A DNA stretch of 64,000 nucleotides, from contig JAHCJI010000005.1 of NCBI GenBank assembly GCA_026126305.1, positions 1 through 64,000 on the forward strand, given 5' to 3'. A program made the translations under genes and the position numbers. The notes beneath the pieces are model-generated. The model searched no databases and was not told the DNA's origin. It was given only the letters and a program-made list of their open reading frames with translations. The DNA comes from Phycisphaeraceae bacterium. GTDB taxonomy: Bacteria > Planctomycetota > Phycisphaerae > Phycisphaerales > UBA1924. Below, piece by piece: positions 50,445 to 59,521 of the stretch. The stretch's first letter is position 1, and every line of letters starts with the position of its first letter.

Positions 50445-52175
50445 CTACTCCTCCACGATCGTTTCGCGTACCACCTCGTCGATGGACGTCTGGCCTTCAT
50501 AAATCGCCAGCAGTCCGCTCTCACGCAGCGTCCGCATCCCCCGCTTGCGCGCGTGATCGCGCACCAGGCTCAGGCTCTCTTCACGCATGACCATGTCGCG
50601 GATCGTGTCGTCCATCGTCATAATCTCAAAGAGCGCCATGCGGCCCTTATAGCCGCCATATTCGGCATCGCTTCGAGGGCGATAGAACGTCTTGCCCGCG
50701 ACGTCCGACAGGCGCAGGCCAAGTTCCATCAGTTCCTCCTCGTTTGGCGTGTACGCCTCGCGAGCGGAAGGGGCGATCTTGCGAACCAGACGCTGCGCCA
50801 CGATGCCCTCGATCGTCGCCGTCAAGAGGAAGGGTTCCAAGCCCAGGTCCACCAGACGAACGATCGAACTCGGCGCGTCGTTGGTGTGCAGCGTGCTGAG
50901 CACCAAGTGCCCCGTCAACGACGCCTGCACCGCGATCTGTGCCGTCTCCAGGTCGCGGATTTCACCCACCAGGATGATGTCCGGGTCCTGACGTAGGAAG
51001 CTCCGCAAGGCCCTTGCAAAAGTCAGGCCAACGTCTTCGTTCACCTGCACCTGGCACAAGCCGTCGATGTCGTATTCAACCGGATCCTCACTGGTCAGCA
51101 CCTTCGTCTCGATCCGGTTCAGTTCCGCCAATGCCGCGTACAGCGTCGTGGTCTTGCCAGAGCCCGTCGGACCGGTCACCACGACGATCCCGTTAGGCTT
51201 CTCGATCAGCGTGCGGAAGCGCGCCAGGTCATCCTCGCGGAAGCCGATGCGCTCGAGGTTCAACTCCACGTTCGAGCGGTCGAGCACACGCATCACCACG
51301 CTCTCGCCGTGCATCGTTGGGAGCACCGCGATGCGCATGTCCACCGGCTTGCCACCAACCTGCAACTCGATGCGACCGTCCTGCGGCAGGCGACGCTCGG
51401 CGATGTCCAGGTTGGCCATGACCTTGATGCGGCTGGTGATCGCCGGCCCCAAGTGCTTGGGCGGGGGCACCATCTCGTACAGCACGCCGTCGATGCGATA
51501 CCGCATCTTGAACTCGTGCTCGAAGGGTTCAAAGTGGATGTCGCTGGCCTTGTCCTTAATGGCCTGGAGCAACACAAGGTTGAGCAACTTGACCACCTGG
51601 TTGTCGCTGGCCGCCGCCGCGATGGCGTCCAGATCGATCGAGTCGGCACTGTGCCCGGCCAGCGCATCGAACTTCGTGTCCTTGGCCAGGTTACTGACCA
51701 CGTCCACAACCGATTCCTGCTTCGTGTAGTGCTTGCCCAGGAGGCCGTCGATCTGCCCGGGGTCGGCCACCACCGCCTCGACGGTCATGCCAAGCAAAAG
51801 ACGAAGATCATCCACCGCCCGGAAGTTGTTCGCGCTCTTCATCGCGATCTTCAGACGGCGTGCGGTCTGGTTATACTCAATAGGGACAACCCCATACGCC
51901 CGAGCACTCTCCGCAGGAACGGAATCCAGAGCAGCTTGGGGAATCTCCTTCCCTGTGAGATCCACGTACGCCATACCCGCCTGCCCTGCCAAGGCGGCCT
52001 GCACATCGGCCTCCGTGCAGTACTCGAGCTCGACCAAGACCTCGCCGATCTTCTTCTTGCGCGTCCGCTGGATCGCCAGAGCCTCATGGACCTGCTCGCG
52101 CGTGACCTTGCCCATCTTCGTGAGCACACGCCCGATCTTGCGACCCTTCAGTTCTTCGGGAATCATGCTGGCCAT
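50445..52175 (-). CDS. gspE: GspE/PilB-family assembly ATPase, copy 2
   Basis: Hexameric secretion/pilus ATPase of 576 residues. An N-terminal MshEN-type domain (IGRVLTKMGKVTREQVHEAL, then KIGEVLVELEYCTEADVQAA) is a known cyclic-di-GMP-binding type in relatives. The motor has Walker A GPTGSGKTTTLY, Asp box LTSEDPVEYDIDG, Walker B DIILVGEIRDLETAQIA and His box LVLSTLHTNDAPSS. No Cys4 zinc motif is seen. ATG at 52175 has GGAAGG upstream. It shares its domain order with copy 1 but has distinct sequence. Confidence 0.95.
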   Translation of the reverse strand: MASMIPEELKGRKIGRVLTKMGKVTREQVHEALAIQRTRKKKIGEVLVELEYCTEADVQAALAGQAGMAYVDLTGKEIPQAALDSVPAESARAYGVVPIEYNQTARRLKIAMKSANNFRAVDDLRLLLGMTVEAVVADPGQIDGLLGKHYTKQESVVDVVSNLAKDTKFDALAGHSADSIDLDAIAAAASDNQVVKLLNLVLLQAIKDKASDIHFEPFEHEFKMRYRIDGVLYEMVPPPKHLGPAITSRIKVMANLDIAERRLPQDGRIELQVGGKPVDMRIAVLPTMHGESVVMRVLDRSNVELNLERIGFREDDLARFRTLIEKPNGIVVVTGPTGSGKTTTLYAALAELNRIETKVLTSEDPVEYDIDGLCQVQVNEDVGLTFARALRSFLRQDPDIILVGEIRDLETAQIAVQASLTGHLVLSTLHTNDAPSSIVRLVDLGLEPFLLTATIEGIVAQRLVRKIAPSAREAYTPNEEELMELGLRLSDVAGKTFYRPRSDAEYGGYKGRMALFEIMTMDDTIRDMVMREESLSLVRDHARKRGMRTLRESGLLAIYEGQTSIDEVVRETIVEE

Positions 52176-52299
52176 CTTGGTGTCCTTCCAGCCCCGACAA
52201 CCCGCACACGCGGACGTATCAACATCTTCGCCCAAGGAGGGGCAAGGGAGCCAGGGATTTTGGAATTTCCGTGTACGAATTGATACGAGACACATGGAT

Positions 52300-52332
52300 A
52301 ATCGGTCATTTCATCGTGTGAAATGACCGATT
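52300..52332. promoter_or_regulatory. 14-bp perfect inverted repeat between pilT and gspE
   Basis: AATCGGTCATTTCA and TGAAATGACCGATT flank a 5-base spacer (TCGTG). This stem is perfect and relatively AT-rich in a GC-rich setting. It lies 125 bp before the gspE copy 2 start and 36 bp after the pilT stop. It could be an operator or a terminator without a U-tract. Confidence 0.5.
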
Positions 52333-52368
52333 ACCATACTTTTGCCATACAAAGCGCCGCGACTCGAC

Positions 52369-53523
52369 TCAAGCCACATCATCTTCGTCGAGTTCCGGAC
52401 GGCCGATAGTCTTGCCTGCCTGATGCACGCGATCACGAACGGCACCTGGATCCTTGGCCTTATCGACCATCTCTTCGGCACTGATAATGCCCTTGGTGTA
52501 CAGGCTCCAGAGGTGGTCGTCGAGCAACTGCATGCCGAACCTCGCCCCGGTCTGGATCGATGAATCGATGCGGAAGGTCTTACCCTCACGGATGAGGTTG
52601 GCGATGGCCGGGGTCACCATCAAGAACTCGTAGGCCGCGATCCGGCCCGGCTTATCGACCCGCTTGAGCAATGCCTGGCTAAGGACGGCGATCAGAGCGG
52701 TGGACAGCTGCACGCGGATCTGGTTCTGTTGGCTGACGGGGAAGGCGTCGACCACACGGTCGATGGTCTTGGCTGCCCCCGTGGTGTGCAGGGTACCAAA
52801 CACCAAGTGGCCGGTTTCGGCGGCCCGGATGGCGGCCTCGATGGTCTCCAGGTCACGCATCTCACCCACGAGGATCACGTCGGGGTCGCTTCGCAGCACG
52901 CGGCGGAGTGCCTCGGCGAAGCTGGGCACGTCGTTGCCCACCTCGCGCTGGTTCACAACGCTCTTCTTGTGATAGTGGAAGTACTCGATTGGGTCTTCCA
53001 TCGTCACGATGTGGCGGTCGTAGTAGGTGTTGATGTAGTCCAGCACCGTTGCCAGGCTGGTGGTCTTGCCCGAACCGGTGGGCCCGGTCACCAGGAAAAG
53101 GCCACGGGGACGACGGGACAGATCCCGAACAGCCTCGGGCAAGCCGATCTGTTCAAAAGTAAGCAACTCGTTTGGGATCAGTCGCAGGACGATGGCAATG
53201 TCGCCCCTCTGCTTGAAGATCGACACACGGAAACGGGCGGCATCGCCGTAGCCGAAACCGAAGTCGGTGCCCCCCATCTCGTTGATTTCCTGCTGGTTGC
53301 GTTCGGGGGTGATGGATTTCATGAGCGAGACCATGTCGTCCGAATCGAGGACCTTGGTCTCCAGGTTCTTGAGCCCGCCGTGCAGGCGAACGGTGGGCTT
53401 TCGCCCGACGGTCAGGTGCAGGTCGCTGGCTCCGGTGCGGACGACCGTGTCGAGCAATCGGTCAATCTGAACGGTGGCTGACCCGGTGCGGGCGGAACTA
53501 GATTCGGTTTCGAACGAGGCCAT
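52369..53523 (-). CDS. pilT: Pilus retraction ATPase PilT
   Basis: Twitching/retraction ATPase of 384 residues. PilT signatures: ASDLHLTVGRKPTVRLHG at the N-terminus, Walker A LVTGPTGSGKTTSLATVLDY, Asp box TMEDPIEYFHYHKKSVVNQR, Walker B DVILVGEMRDLETIEAAI and the diagnostic AAETGHLVFGTLHTTGA. ATG at 53523 has GAGGAG at about 9 bp. Its presence between two GspE-type ATPases suggests that this machinery can assemble and retract a pilus, not only secrete. Confidence 0.96.
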   Translation of the reverse strand: MASFETESSSARTGSATVQIDRLLDTVVRTGASDLHLTVGRKPTVRLHGGLKNLETKVLDSDDMVSLMKSITPERNQQEINEMGGTDFGFGYGDAARFRVSIFKQRGDIAIVLRLIPNELLTFEQIGLPEAVRDLSRRPRGLFLVTGPTGSGKTTSLATVLDYINTYYDRHIVTMEDPIEYFHYHKKSVVNQREVGNDVPSFAEALRRVLRSDPDVILVGEMRDLETIEAAIRAAETGHLVFGTLHTTGAAKTIDRVVDAFPVSQQNQIRVQLSTALIAVLSQALLKRVDKPGRIAAYEFLMVTPAIANLIREGKTFRIDSSIQTGARFGMQLLDDHLWSLYTKGIISAEEMVDKAKDPGAVRDRVHQAGKTIGRPELDEDDVA

Positions 53524-53575
53524 CGATGGGCTCCTCACAACGGGCGGACATTGCTGGTGCTTTGCCCGCGGATGT

Positions 53576-55297
53576 TCAGTGTTCAGCGGCCTGGGTCACA
53601 CGGGCGACCTCGGCCGGAGTGGTGTCTCCCTTGAGGATCTTGCGCTTGCCGTCCTCGGTCAGCGTCTTCATGCCGCTCTGGATGGCCTTCTGACGGATCT
53701 CGGCCACGGGGGCCTTACGGAAGGCAAGGTCGCGGATGTCGCTGTTCATAATCATCATCTCGAAGATGGCCTTGCGTCCCTTGTACCCATTGGGGGCTTC
53801 GGGTGCGGATCCGGGCTTGTAGATGCGGCCCTCCCACTCGCCCCGCTTGATGCCGCACAGGTGCAGGAACTTGGGGTCCGGGTTGTCGTCGGGCACCTTG
53901 CTGGGCTGGTGCAACATGCGGATCAATCGCTGGGCCATGACGGCCTGGATCGAACTGGCCACGAGGAAGGGCTTGATGCCCATATCGATCAGGCGAGTGA
54001 TGGCGCTGGGCGCGTCGTTGGTGTGCAGCGTGCTGAAGACCAGGTGTCCCGTCAGGGCCGCCTGGATGGCGATCTCGCCCACCTCGCGGTCGCGGATCTC
54101 ACCCACCAGGATGATGTTGGGCGCCTGACGCAACATGCTCCGCAAGATCGCCGGGAACGTCAGCCCGATCGAGTCACGCACCTGGCACTGGTTGATGCCC
54201 TCGAAGTTGTACTCTACCGGGTCCTCGGCGGTAATGATCTTGCGATCCGGGCGGTTGAGCACGTCCAGCGCCGAATAGAGCGTCGTGGTCTTGCCCGAAC
54301 CGGTGGGCCCGGTCACCAGGAAGATGCCGTTGGGCCGGCGGATGATCTTGTTGAAGACGTCCAGGTTGTCCTGCTCGAAGCCCAGGTTCACCAGGCCGAT
54401 GCGCACGGCGTCGGGCCGCAAGATACGCAAGACCACGCTCTCTCCGTGATAGGTGGGGCACGCCGACACGCGGTAGTCGATGTCGGTGCCATCCACGGGC
54501 AGCTTGATGCGCCCGTCCTGTGGCACGCGCTTCTCGGCGATGTTCATGCCCGCCGTCAGTTTCACGCGGCTGAGCAGCGCGTTCTGCATGCGCTTGGGCA
54601 GGTTGTCGCGCTCCACGCACACGCCGTCGATGCGGTACCGCAGACGCACCCGGTCGGACATCGGCTCGATGTGGACGTCGCTGGCACGCATGCGCACCGC
54701 TTCGCTCAGGATGCGGTTGACCAGCTTGACGATCGGAGCGTCCTCGGCGGCGATGTCGATGGACTTGTCCACCGAGCGGTCCACCGAGCGGTCGATCGAC
54801 GCGGTGACCAGGCCCTTGTCGCCGGGACGGATTTCTGTACCCGGCGCGGTCGTCGAGCCCTGGCCGTTGCCCGGGCCTTCGAGGAACTGGCGGATGGCCG
54901 TCTTGGAGGCCAGCAGCGGCTCGATCTCCAGGTTCAGCCGGAAGCGCAGCATGTCCTGGAGTTCCAGATCCATCGGGTCCGAGACGATCAACTTCAGACG
55001 GCCGCCGTCCTTGGAGACCGGCAGCACCATGTGCTTGCGGACGATCTCCTTGGGGATCAGGTCGATCTGCACCGTACCCTTGGTCGCCGCGTCGTTGGGG
55101 TTGACGTAGGGCACGCCGAACTGCTCGGCCAGAGCCTGGGCCACCTGCTCGTCGGTGGCAAACCCGGCCTCGACCAGCGCCTGGCCGATCCTTCGGCGGG
55201 ATCCCTTGGCAATGCCCAGCGCTTTGTCCATGTCGTCCTGGCTGACGACGCCCTTGGCCACGAGGATCTCACCAAGTTTCTTGCGATTGCGTGCCAT
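53576..55297 (-). CDS. gspE: GspE/PilB-family assembly ATPase, copy 1
   Basis: Hexameric ATPase of 573 residues. The N-terminal MshEN-like repeat (KLGEILVAKGVVSQDDMDKA, RIGQALVEAGFATDEQVAQA) is followed by a linker with a repeated RSVDRSVDKS segment. The motor has Walker A GPTGSGKTTTLY, Asp box ITAEDPVEYNFEG, Walker B NIILVGEIRDREVGEIAI and His box LVFSTLHTNDAPSA. Only a single Cys (HLCGIK) marks the place of the usual zinc site. It heads the cluster. Start ATG 55297, with no strong ribosome site. Confidence 0.95.
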   Translation of the reverse strand: MARNRKKLGEILVAKGVVSQDDMDKALGIAKGSRRRIGQALVEAGFATDEQVAQALAEQFGVPYVNPNDAATKGTVQIDLIPKEIVRKHMVLPVSKDGGRLKLIVSDPMDLELQDMLRFRLNLEIEPLLASKTAIRQFLEGPGNGQGSTTAPGTEIRPGDKGLVTASIDRSVDRSVDKSIDIAAEDAPIVKLVNRILSEAVRMRASDVHIEPMSDRVRLRYRIDGVCVERDNLPKRMQNALLSRVKLTAGMNIAEKRVPQDGRIKLPVDGTDIDYRVSACPTYHGESVVLRILRPDAVRIGLVNLGFEQDNLDVFNKIIRRPNGIFLVTGPTGSGKTTTLYSALDVLNRPDRKIITAEDPVEYNFEGINQCQVRDSIGLTFPAILRSMLRQAPNIILVGEIRDREVGEIAIQAALTGHLVFSTLHTNDAPSAITRLIDMGIKPFLVASSIQAVMAQRLIRMLHQPSKVPDDNPDPKFLHLCGIKRGEWEGRIYKPGSAPEAPNGYKGRKAIFEMMIMNSDIRDLAFRKAPVAEIRQKAIQSGMKTLTEDGKRKILKGDTTPAEVARVTQAAEH

Positions 55298-55493
55298 GTT
55301 GCCGGAGCGCCCCGTTCTCTCGTCTCTGGTCCACACCCTTGGAACACCCTGTCGCGGGCGTCCCGGGCCGAAAATCCATGCTCACGCCGGGCACGCCAGC
55401 CCGACCGTCCAAGGGGATAGCGTACGCCCGCCAACGCCCCGATGGGCGGCACGCGATGGGCTCATCCATTCCAAAAACAATCCAGACATATCC

Positions 55494-56249
55494 TTGATAC
55501 ACGATCCCTTGACACCGAACACGCCATCCAACCCGATCTGCCCGCGCGTGCTCGTCACGGCGGGCCCGACCCACGAGCCCATCGACCGGGTCCGGTACAT
55601 CGCCAACCGGTCTTCCGGCCGTCTGGGTATCGCCCTGGCCGGTGCCTGCCAAGGCCTGGGATGGCCCTGCGTGCTACTGCTGGGACCGGTGGGCGACGCA
55701 GCGGTCACGGCTCTGCCAAAACAAACCCCGCCGGCGAACGCCGGTGGGCAGCGAGCGGACGATTCGTCCGTGCGGGTCGAGCGGTTCCAGTCAGCGGCCG
55801 ACCTGCAAGCGCTCCTGGAGCGTCACGCCCGGACCTGCGACATCCTCATCATGGCCGCCGCCGTGGCCGACTATCGCCCGGCCAGCCCCCACCCCGGCAA
55901 GCTGCCGCGCACCGCCGAAGCCCTGACCATCGCCCTCGAGCCCGTGCCCGACCTCCTGGCGGCCACGACGCCCCAGATGTCGCCGGGCTCGGTGGCCATC
56001 GGCTTCGCGCTCGAGCAAAGTCTGAGCGACCTCGACCGCGCCCGGGCCAAACTCGCCCGCAAGGGCTGCGACGCCATCGTGCTCAATCCGCTGGACACGA
56101 TGGACTCGGGCCAGATCGACGCCACGATCCTCTTTGCCCAGGGCCGCCCGCCATTGGCCCTGGGCCCATTGGACAAGGCCGACTTCTCCACGCACCTGCT
56201 CACCATCGCCAACGCCCTGTGGGAAGCCAAGGCAAGGAACGCCCCATGA
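55494..56249 (+). CDS. Phosphopantothenate-cysteine ligase domain protein (CoaB-like)
   Basis: Protein of about 251 residues with the CoaB fold, which joins 4'-phosphopantothenate and cysteine in coenzyme A synthesis. Visible family blocks: RVLVTAGPTHEPIDRVRYIA, NRSSGRLGIALA, CDILIMAAAVADYRPA, and GFALEQ with KGCDAIVLNP. It lacks a CoaC (flavoprotein decarboxylase) half, so that must be encoded elsewhere. Start is uncertain: no ATG fits, and TTG at 55494 or 55509 is likeliest. Its stop overlaps the next gene's ATG as ATGA, so they are coupled. Confidence 0.83.
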   Translation: MIHDPLTPNTPSNPICPRVLVTAGPTHEPIDRVRYIANRSSGRLGIALAGACQGLGWPCVLLLGPVGDAAVTALPKQTPPANAGGQRADDSSVRVERFQSAADLQALLERHARTCDILIMAAAVADYRPASPHPGKLPRTAEALTIALEPVPDLLAATTPQMSPGSVAIGFALEQSLSDLDRARAKLARKGCDAIVLNPLDTMDSGQIDATILFAQGRPPLALGPLDKADFSTHLLTIANALWEAKARNAP

Positions 56250-58039
56250 CCCCCCCGCCACCTCGACTCCCACAACCCCCACAACCCCCACGCCCCCCAC
56301 GCCCCCCACGGCTCCCCCGCAACCAGGTCCGCGGCTCCAACCCCGCCCCCAAGGGCCCACCCACCCGGCCGGCGATCCTGGGCGAGTACGACGGCGTGGT
56401 GGTCGTCGACAAGCCCGCGGGCATCGTCACCGCCGACAAGGACCCCACCAAGGACAGCGTGCTGACCCACGTCAAGCGCTGGCTCAAGGCCACGCGCCCC
56501 GACGCCCGCGCCTGGGTCGTCCACCGGCTCGACAAGGACGCCAGCGGCCTGGTGCTCTTTGCCACCACGCCCGACGCCTACGCCTGGCTCAAGGAAGACC
56601 TCCGGGCCCACCGCGTCCGGCGCGAGTACACCGCCATCGTCCACGGCGTGCCCGACTGGCCCAAGGGTGCCGAGCGCACGCTGGCCGACCAACTCCTGGA
56701 CGGCCCCGAGCACCGCACCGTGCGCGTGGCCACCGGGCCCGGCACGCCGCACGCCCGCAACGCCGTCACCCACGCCCGCGTGCTGGCCATCGGCAAGGGC
56801 CGGGCCATGCTGTCCCTGCGCCTCGAGACCGGCCGCCGCCACCAGCTGCGCGTGCAACTGGCCCACGCGGGCCACCCCATCGTCGGAGACCGCCTCTACG
56901 GGCCCGCGGCCGAGCCCGATGGCCAGCCACAAACCGGGCCAAGGGGCAAGAAAAAGAAGCCAACCCACAAAGACCGCACCCTGCGTCTGTGCCTGCACGC
57001 CAGCCGCCTGACGCTGCACCACCCCGCCACCGGCCAGGAACTGGTCTTCCAGTCGCCCCCGCCGCCGCGATTCCTCACGCTGGTGGGCCAGAAGGCGGAA
57101 CAACCACAGGAAACGAACCCCACCCCCACTTCCACCCCCACCCCTACCACCACCGCCGACCGGGCCGACCGGGCCGACAAGCCCCGGGCCCAGCCCAACA
57201 CCGCCCAGGGCTGGGACCACGTCGCCGCCTGGTACGACCGCCTCGTGGGCGAGGGCCGCAGCGACCACCACTCGGCGGTCATCATCCCCGGGGCCCTGCG
57301 ACTGCTCGACCTGCGCCACGGCGAGCGCCTGCTCGACGTCGCCTGCGGCGAGGGCGTGCTGTCGCGGGCCGCCGCGGGCCTGGGCGTGCGCGTCACGGGC
57401 GTGGACGCCGCCGGCCGCCTCATCGACGCCGCCGCCAAACGCGCCGGGCCCAACGAGCGCTACCTCGTGGGCGACGCCCGCAACCTCGAGACCCTGGGCC
57501 TGGAGCCCGGCTTCGACGCCGTCGCGTGCGTCATGGCCCTCATGAACATCGACGCCATGGAGGCGGTCTTCCGAGGCGTGGCCGGCCTGCTGCGGCCGGG
57601 CGGACGCTTCGTGGCCGTGGTGCTGCACCCGGCCTTCCGAGCCCCGGGCCAGACGGCCTGGCAATGGGACGAGCCCGCGCCCCCCCCCACCAACCCCCCC
57701 GCCAACCCCCACGCCAACCCCCACGCCAACCCCCACACACGCCCCCCCACCAGCCCCCGCCAGTACCGCCGCGTCGATGGCTACCTCACCGAGTACGCCC
57801 ACGAGATCGTGATGAACCCCGGCGCCGCCGCCCGCGGCCGCCGCCCCATCACCACCACCACCTTCCACCGCCCCATCCAGGCCAGCGTCTCGGCCCTGGC
57901 CCGCACGGGCTTTGCCATCGACGCCCTGGAAGAATGGCCCAGCCAGCGATCCAGCGAGCCGGGCCCGCGCGCAGGCGAAGAAAACCGCGCAAGAAGAGAA
58001 ATCCCCCTCTTCCTGGCCTGGCGCGCCCTGCGGCGGTAA
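56246..58039 (+). CDS. Fusion of RluA-type pseudouridine synthase and SAM methyltransferase
   Basis: Protein of 597 residues. The first 25 residues are Pro-rich. Residues about 45-275 form an RluA pseudouridine synthase: DGVVVVDKPAGIVTADKD, catalytic Asp96 in WVVHRLDKDASGLVLFA, and SLRLETGRRHQLRVQLAHAG. A Thr/Pro linker (TPTSTPTPTTTADR) leads to a methyltransferase domain with RLLDVACGEGVLSRAAAGLG, VTGVDAAGRLIDAAAKRAG and LLRPGGRFVAVVLHPAF. A Pro/Asn/His-rich insertion (about 475-500) is an expanded CCCCCACGCCAA microsatellite. No stop or ribosome site separates the two domains. Start ATG overlaps the upstream stop. Confidence 0.88.
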   Translation: MTPPPPRLPQPPQPPRPPRPPRLPRNQVRGSNPAPKGPPTRPAILGEYDGVVVVDKPAGIVTADKDPTKDSVLTHVKRWLKATRPDARAWVVHRLDKDASGLVLFATTPDAYAWLKEDLRAHRVRREYTAIVHGVPDWPKGAERTLADQLLDGPEHRTVRVATGPGTPHARNAVTHARVLAIGKGRAMLSLRLETGRRHQLRVQLAHAGHPIVGDRLYGPAAEPDGQPQTGPRGKKKKPTHKDRTLRLCLHASRLTLHHPATGQELVFQSPPPPRFLTLVGQKAEQPQETNPTPTSTPTPTTTADRADRADKPRAQPNTAQGWDHVAAWYDRLVGEGRSDHHSAVIIPGALRLLDLRHGERLLDVACGEGVLSRAAAGLGVRVTGVDAAGRLIDAAAKRAGPNERYLVGDARNLETLGLEPGFDAVACVMALMNIDAMEAVFRGVAGLLRPGGRFVAVVLHPAFRAPGQTAWQWDEPAPPPTNPPANPHANPHANPHTRPPTSPRQYRRVDGYLTEYAHEIVMNPGAAARGRRPITTTTFHRPIQASVSALARTGFAIDALEEWPSQRSSEPGPRAGEENRARREIPLFLAWRALRR

Positions 58040-58167
58040 GGGGATTGAAGAAGGGGCATCGGGCATCGGGCATGCCATGCTCGGACGGGCCCACGCCGTG
58101 AGACGTGGGTCTTGTTCGCATCCCAAACCCAAAACCCGCAGGCCGGGCCCCGGCCGCGCACGAGAAA

Positions 58168-58187
58168 GCGGGCCCAAGGGGGCCCGC
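58168..58187 (-). terminator. Rho-independent terminator of paralogue B
   Basis: An 8-bp stem GCGGGCCC / GGGCCCGC with a 4-base loop lies 30 bp after the stop of the gene at 58218-58910. On the minus strand it is followed by TTTCT. A second hairpin at 58090-58109 (CCCACG / CGTGGG) may serve the convergent fusion gene. Confidence 0.7.
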
Positions 58188-58217
58188 GCGGCGAAGACCG
58201 GGCTTGTGGGTCGGCCG

Positions 58218-58910
58218 TCAGGCCGCCATGCCGCCCGGTTGTCCGCTCTCATCGGCGGCGATGATCGTCGCCTGGTTGCCCGAGCCGAAGCGGACCGCGA
58301 ACAGGGCCGGCGCCCCGTTCTTGGTGGCCGTCTCGGCGGTGATGCGGTACGTCGCGATAGCCGTGCCCTCGGGGATGCCCGAGTCGGTGAACTTGCGTTC
58401 CTTGGCGTTGACGACGAAGACGAAGGGCTGGCTCTGCCCATACCCCAGGCGCCGCTCCACGCGGTAGACCGTCGCGCCGGTGCGCGGCGGGTTGGGGCAC
58501 TTGAAGCTCAGCGTAATATCCCCGTCCTGGAGCAGTTCCACCTTGAAGCCGGTGGGCGTGCCCGGGGCGGGCCGCGGCGAGGGATCGGCCGGGGCGGGGA
58601 TGCCCGCGGCCTGGTAGATGAGCGCCGGATCGGCCGAGCCGCGCGCAAAGGCGCGAACCTTGGCCAGCAGCACCGAGGCGGTGTCGAGCATCGAGCCGAT
58701 GCCGCTCGAGTAGGCCTCCGAAGCCCCCAGCCAGGCCGTTCGTGCGGCCACGAAGTCGGCCTTGCGGTTCTGGACCATCTGCACGAGGGCGGCCAGGGCG
58801 GCCACCTCGTTCGATTCCAGGCCCACGGCGGCTGGGTTGGCCGCCCACAGGGCCACGTGCTCGTCGCACCAGGTCAGGGCGGCGTCGTTGGTACGTGGGA
58901 TGGTGCTCAT
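58218..58910 (-). CDS. Helical plus beta-sandwich protein, paralogue B
   Basis: Protein of 230 residues, paralogous to the gene at 30434-31129 over its full length. It starts MSTIPRTNDAALTWCDEHVA, has a helical half with EVAALAALVQMVQNRKADFV, a Pro-rich linker (PAPADPSPRPAPGTPTGFKV) and a fibronectin-III-like C-terminus with KCPNPPRTGATVYRVERRLG, AKERKFTDSGIPEGTAIATY and RFGSGNQATIIAADESG. Same linker and same GSGNQ ending as paralogue A. ATG at 58910 has GGAGG 9 bp upstream. Function unknown. Confidence 0.75.
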   Translation of the reverse strand: MSTIPRTNDAALTWCDEHVALWAANPAAVGLESNEVAALAALVQMVQNRKADFVAARTAWLGASEAYSSGIGSMLDTASVLLAKVRAFARGSADPALIYQAAGIPAPADPSPRPAPGTPTGFKVELLQDGDITLSFKCPNPPRTGATVYRVERRLGYGQSQPFVFVVNAKERKFTDSGIPEGTAIATYRITAETATKNGAPALFAVRFGSGNQATIIAADESGQPGGMAA

Positions 58911-59231
58911 GAGGCACCTCCATTCTTATATTGTGCGCGGTCCGCGGCCGCGCTGTTGTGCGGGTTGTCCAAGCCGGCGCGTGCGGTCGTCGCCGGCATT
59001 CCGAGAATAAAACACGTGTGCATTGGTGTGCACTCCGTTGGCCCGCACGCCCGATTCCCCACGGCCCGCGCACCGATTGTGTGGGTCCCCAATCCATCCT
59101 GTGCATCGGGGAACCGCATGTTGTTCGCGGGCGACACGCCCGCCCGGCCCGATATCCCCGGGCCGGTCCAGGAACAACTTCGGGAGGTTTCGGGGGCGAC
59201 TTGAGCCGGGTCCAAGATTTTTTTTCAGAAG
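58911..59231. other. Upstream region of paralogue B with conserved element
   Basis: No gene is seen. GGGTCCAAGATTTTTTTTCA at 59208-59227, with GCGACTT at 59196, repeats the arrangement found upstream of paralogue A (31343-31362). The rest is GC-rich without clear structure. Confidence 0.5.
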
Positions 59232-59418
59232 GGGCATCGGGCATCAGGCATCGGGCATTAGGCATCGGGCATTGGGCATCGGGAAGAATCGAACGAGCCC
59301 CTCGCGTGAGCGAGGGGGCATGGCCGCTCGGTGACCCACCGCACGTTTGTGCCCCCCACTTCACGGCGGGGGCTCGCTCCTTCTCTTCCCAGTGCCCGAT
59401 GCCTGATGCCCGATGCCC
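59232..59418. repeat. Inverted-repeat element with GGGCATC-type arms
   Basis: The left arm (59232-59257, GGGCATCGGGCATCAGGCAT plus 6 bases) and the right arm (59393-59418) are perfect reverse complements over 26 bp. Between them lies a second hairpin, CCCCTCGC-GTGA-GCGAGGGG at 59298-59317, and further partial pairing. Tandem GGGCATCGG copies extend the left arm to 59285 and also occur at 58046-58070. The whole resembles a REP/MITE-like element; no transposase gene or target duplication is visible. Confidence 0.65.
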
Positions 59419-59521
59419 ATCCGTTCGCATCATGTTCGATAAAACCCGCCCCACACGCTCCCAGGCCGGTTGCCGCCTGCGAAGCAACGTCCAATCACGC
59501 GAATGCAGAAGAGAAAAACAG

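Noticed and set aside
55871-58441. 856-codon open frame on the minus strand
   Set aside because: Antisense shadow of the CoaB-like and fusion genes. Gly/Val-rich low-complexity sequence with no family motif.
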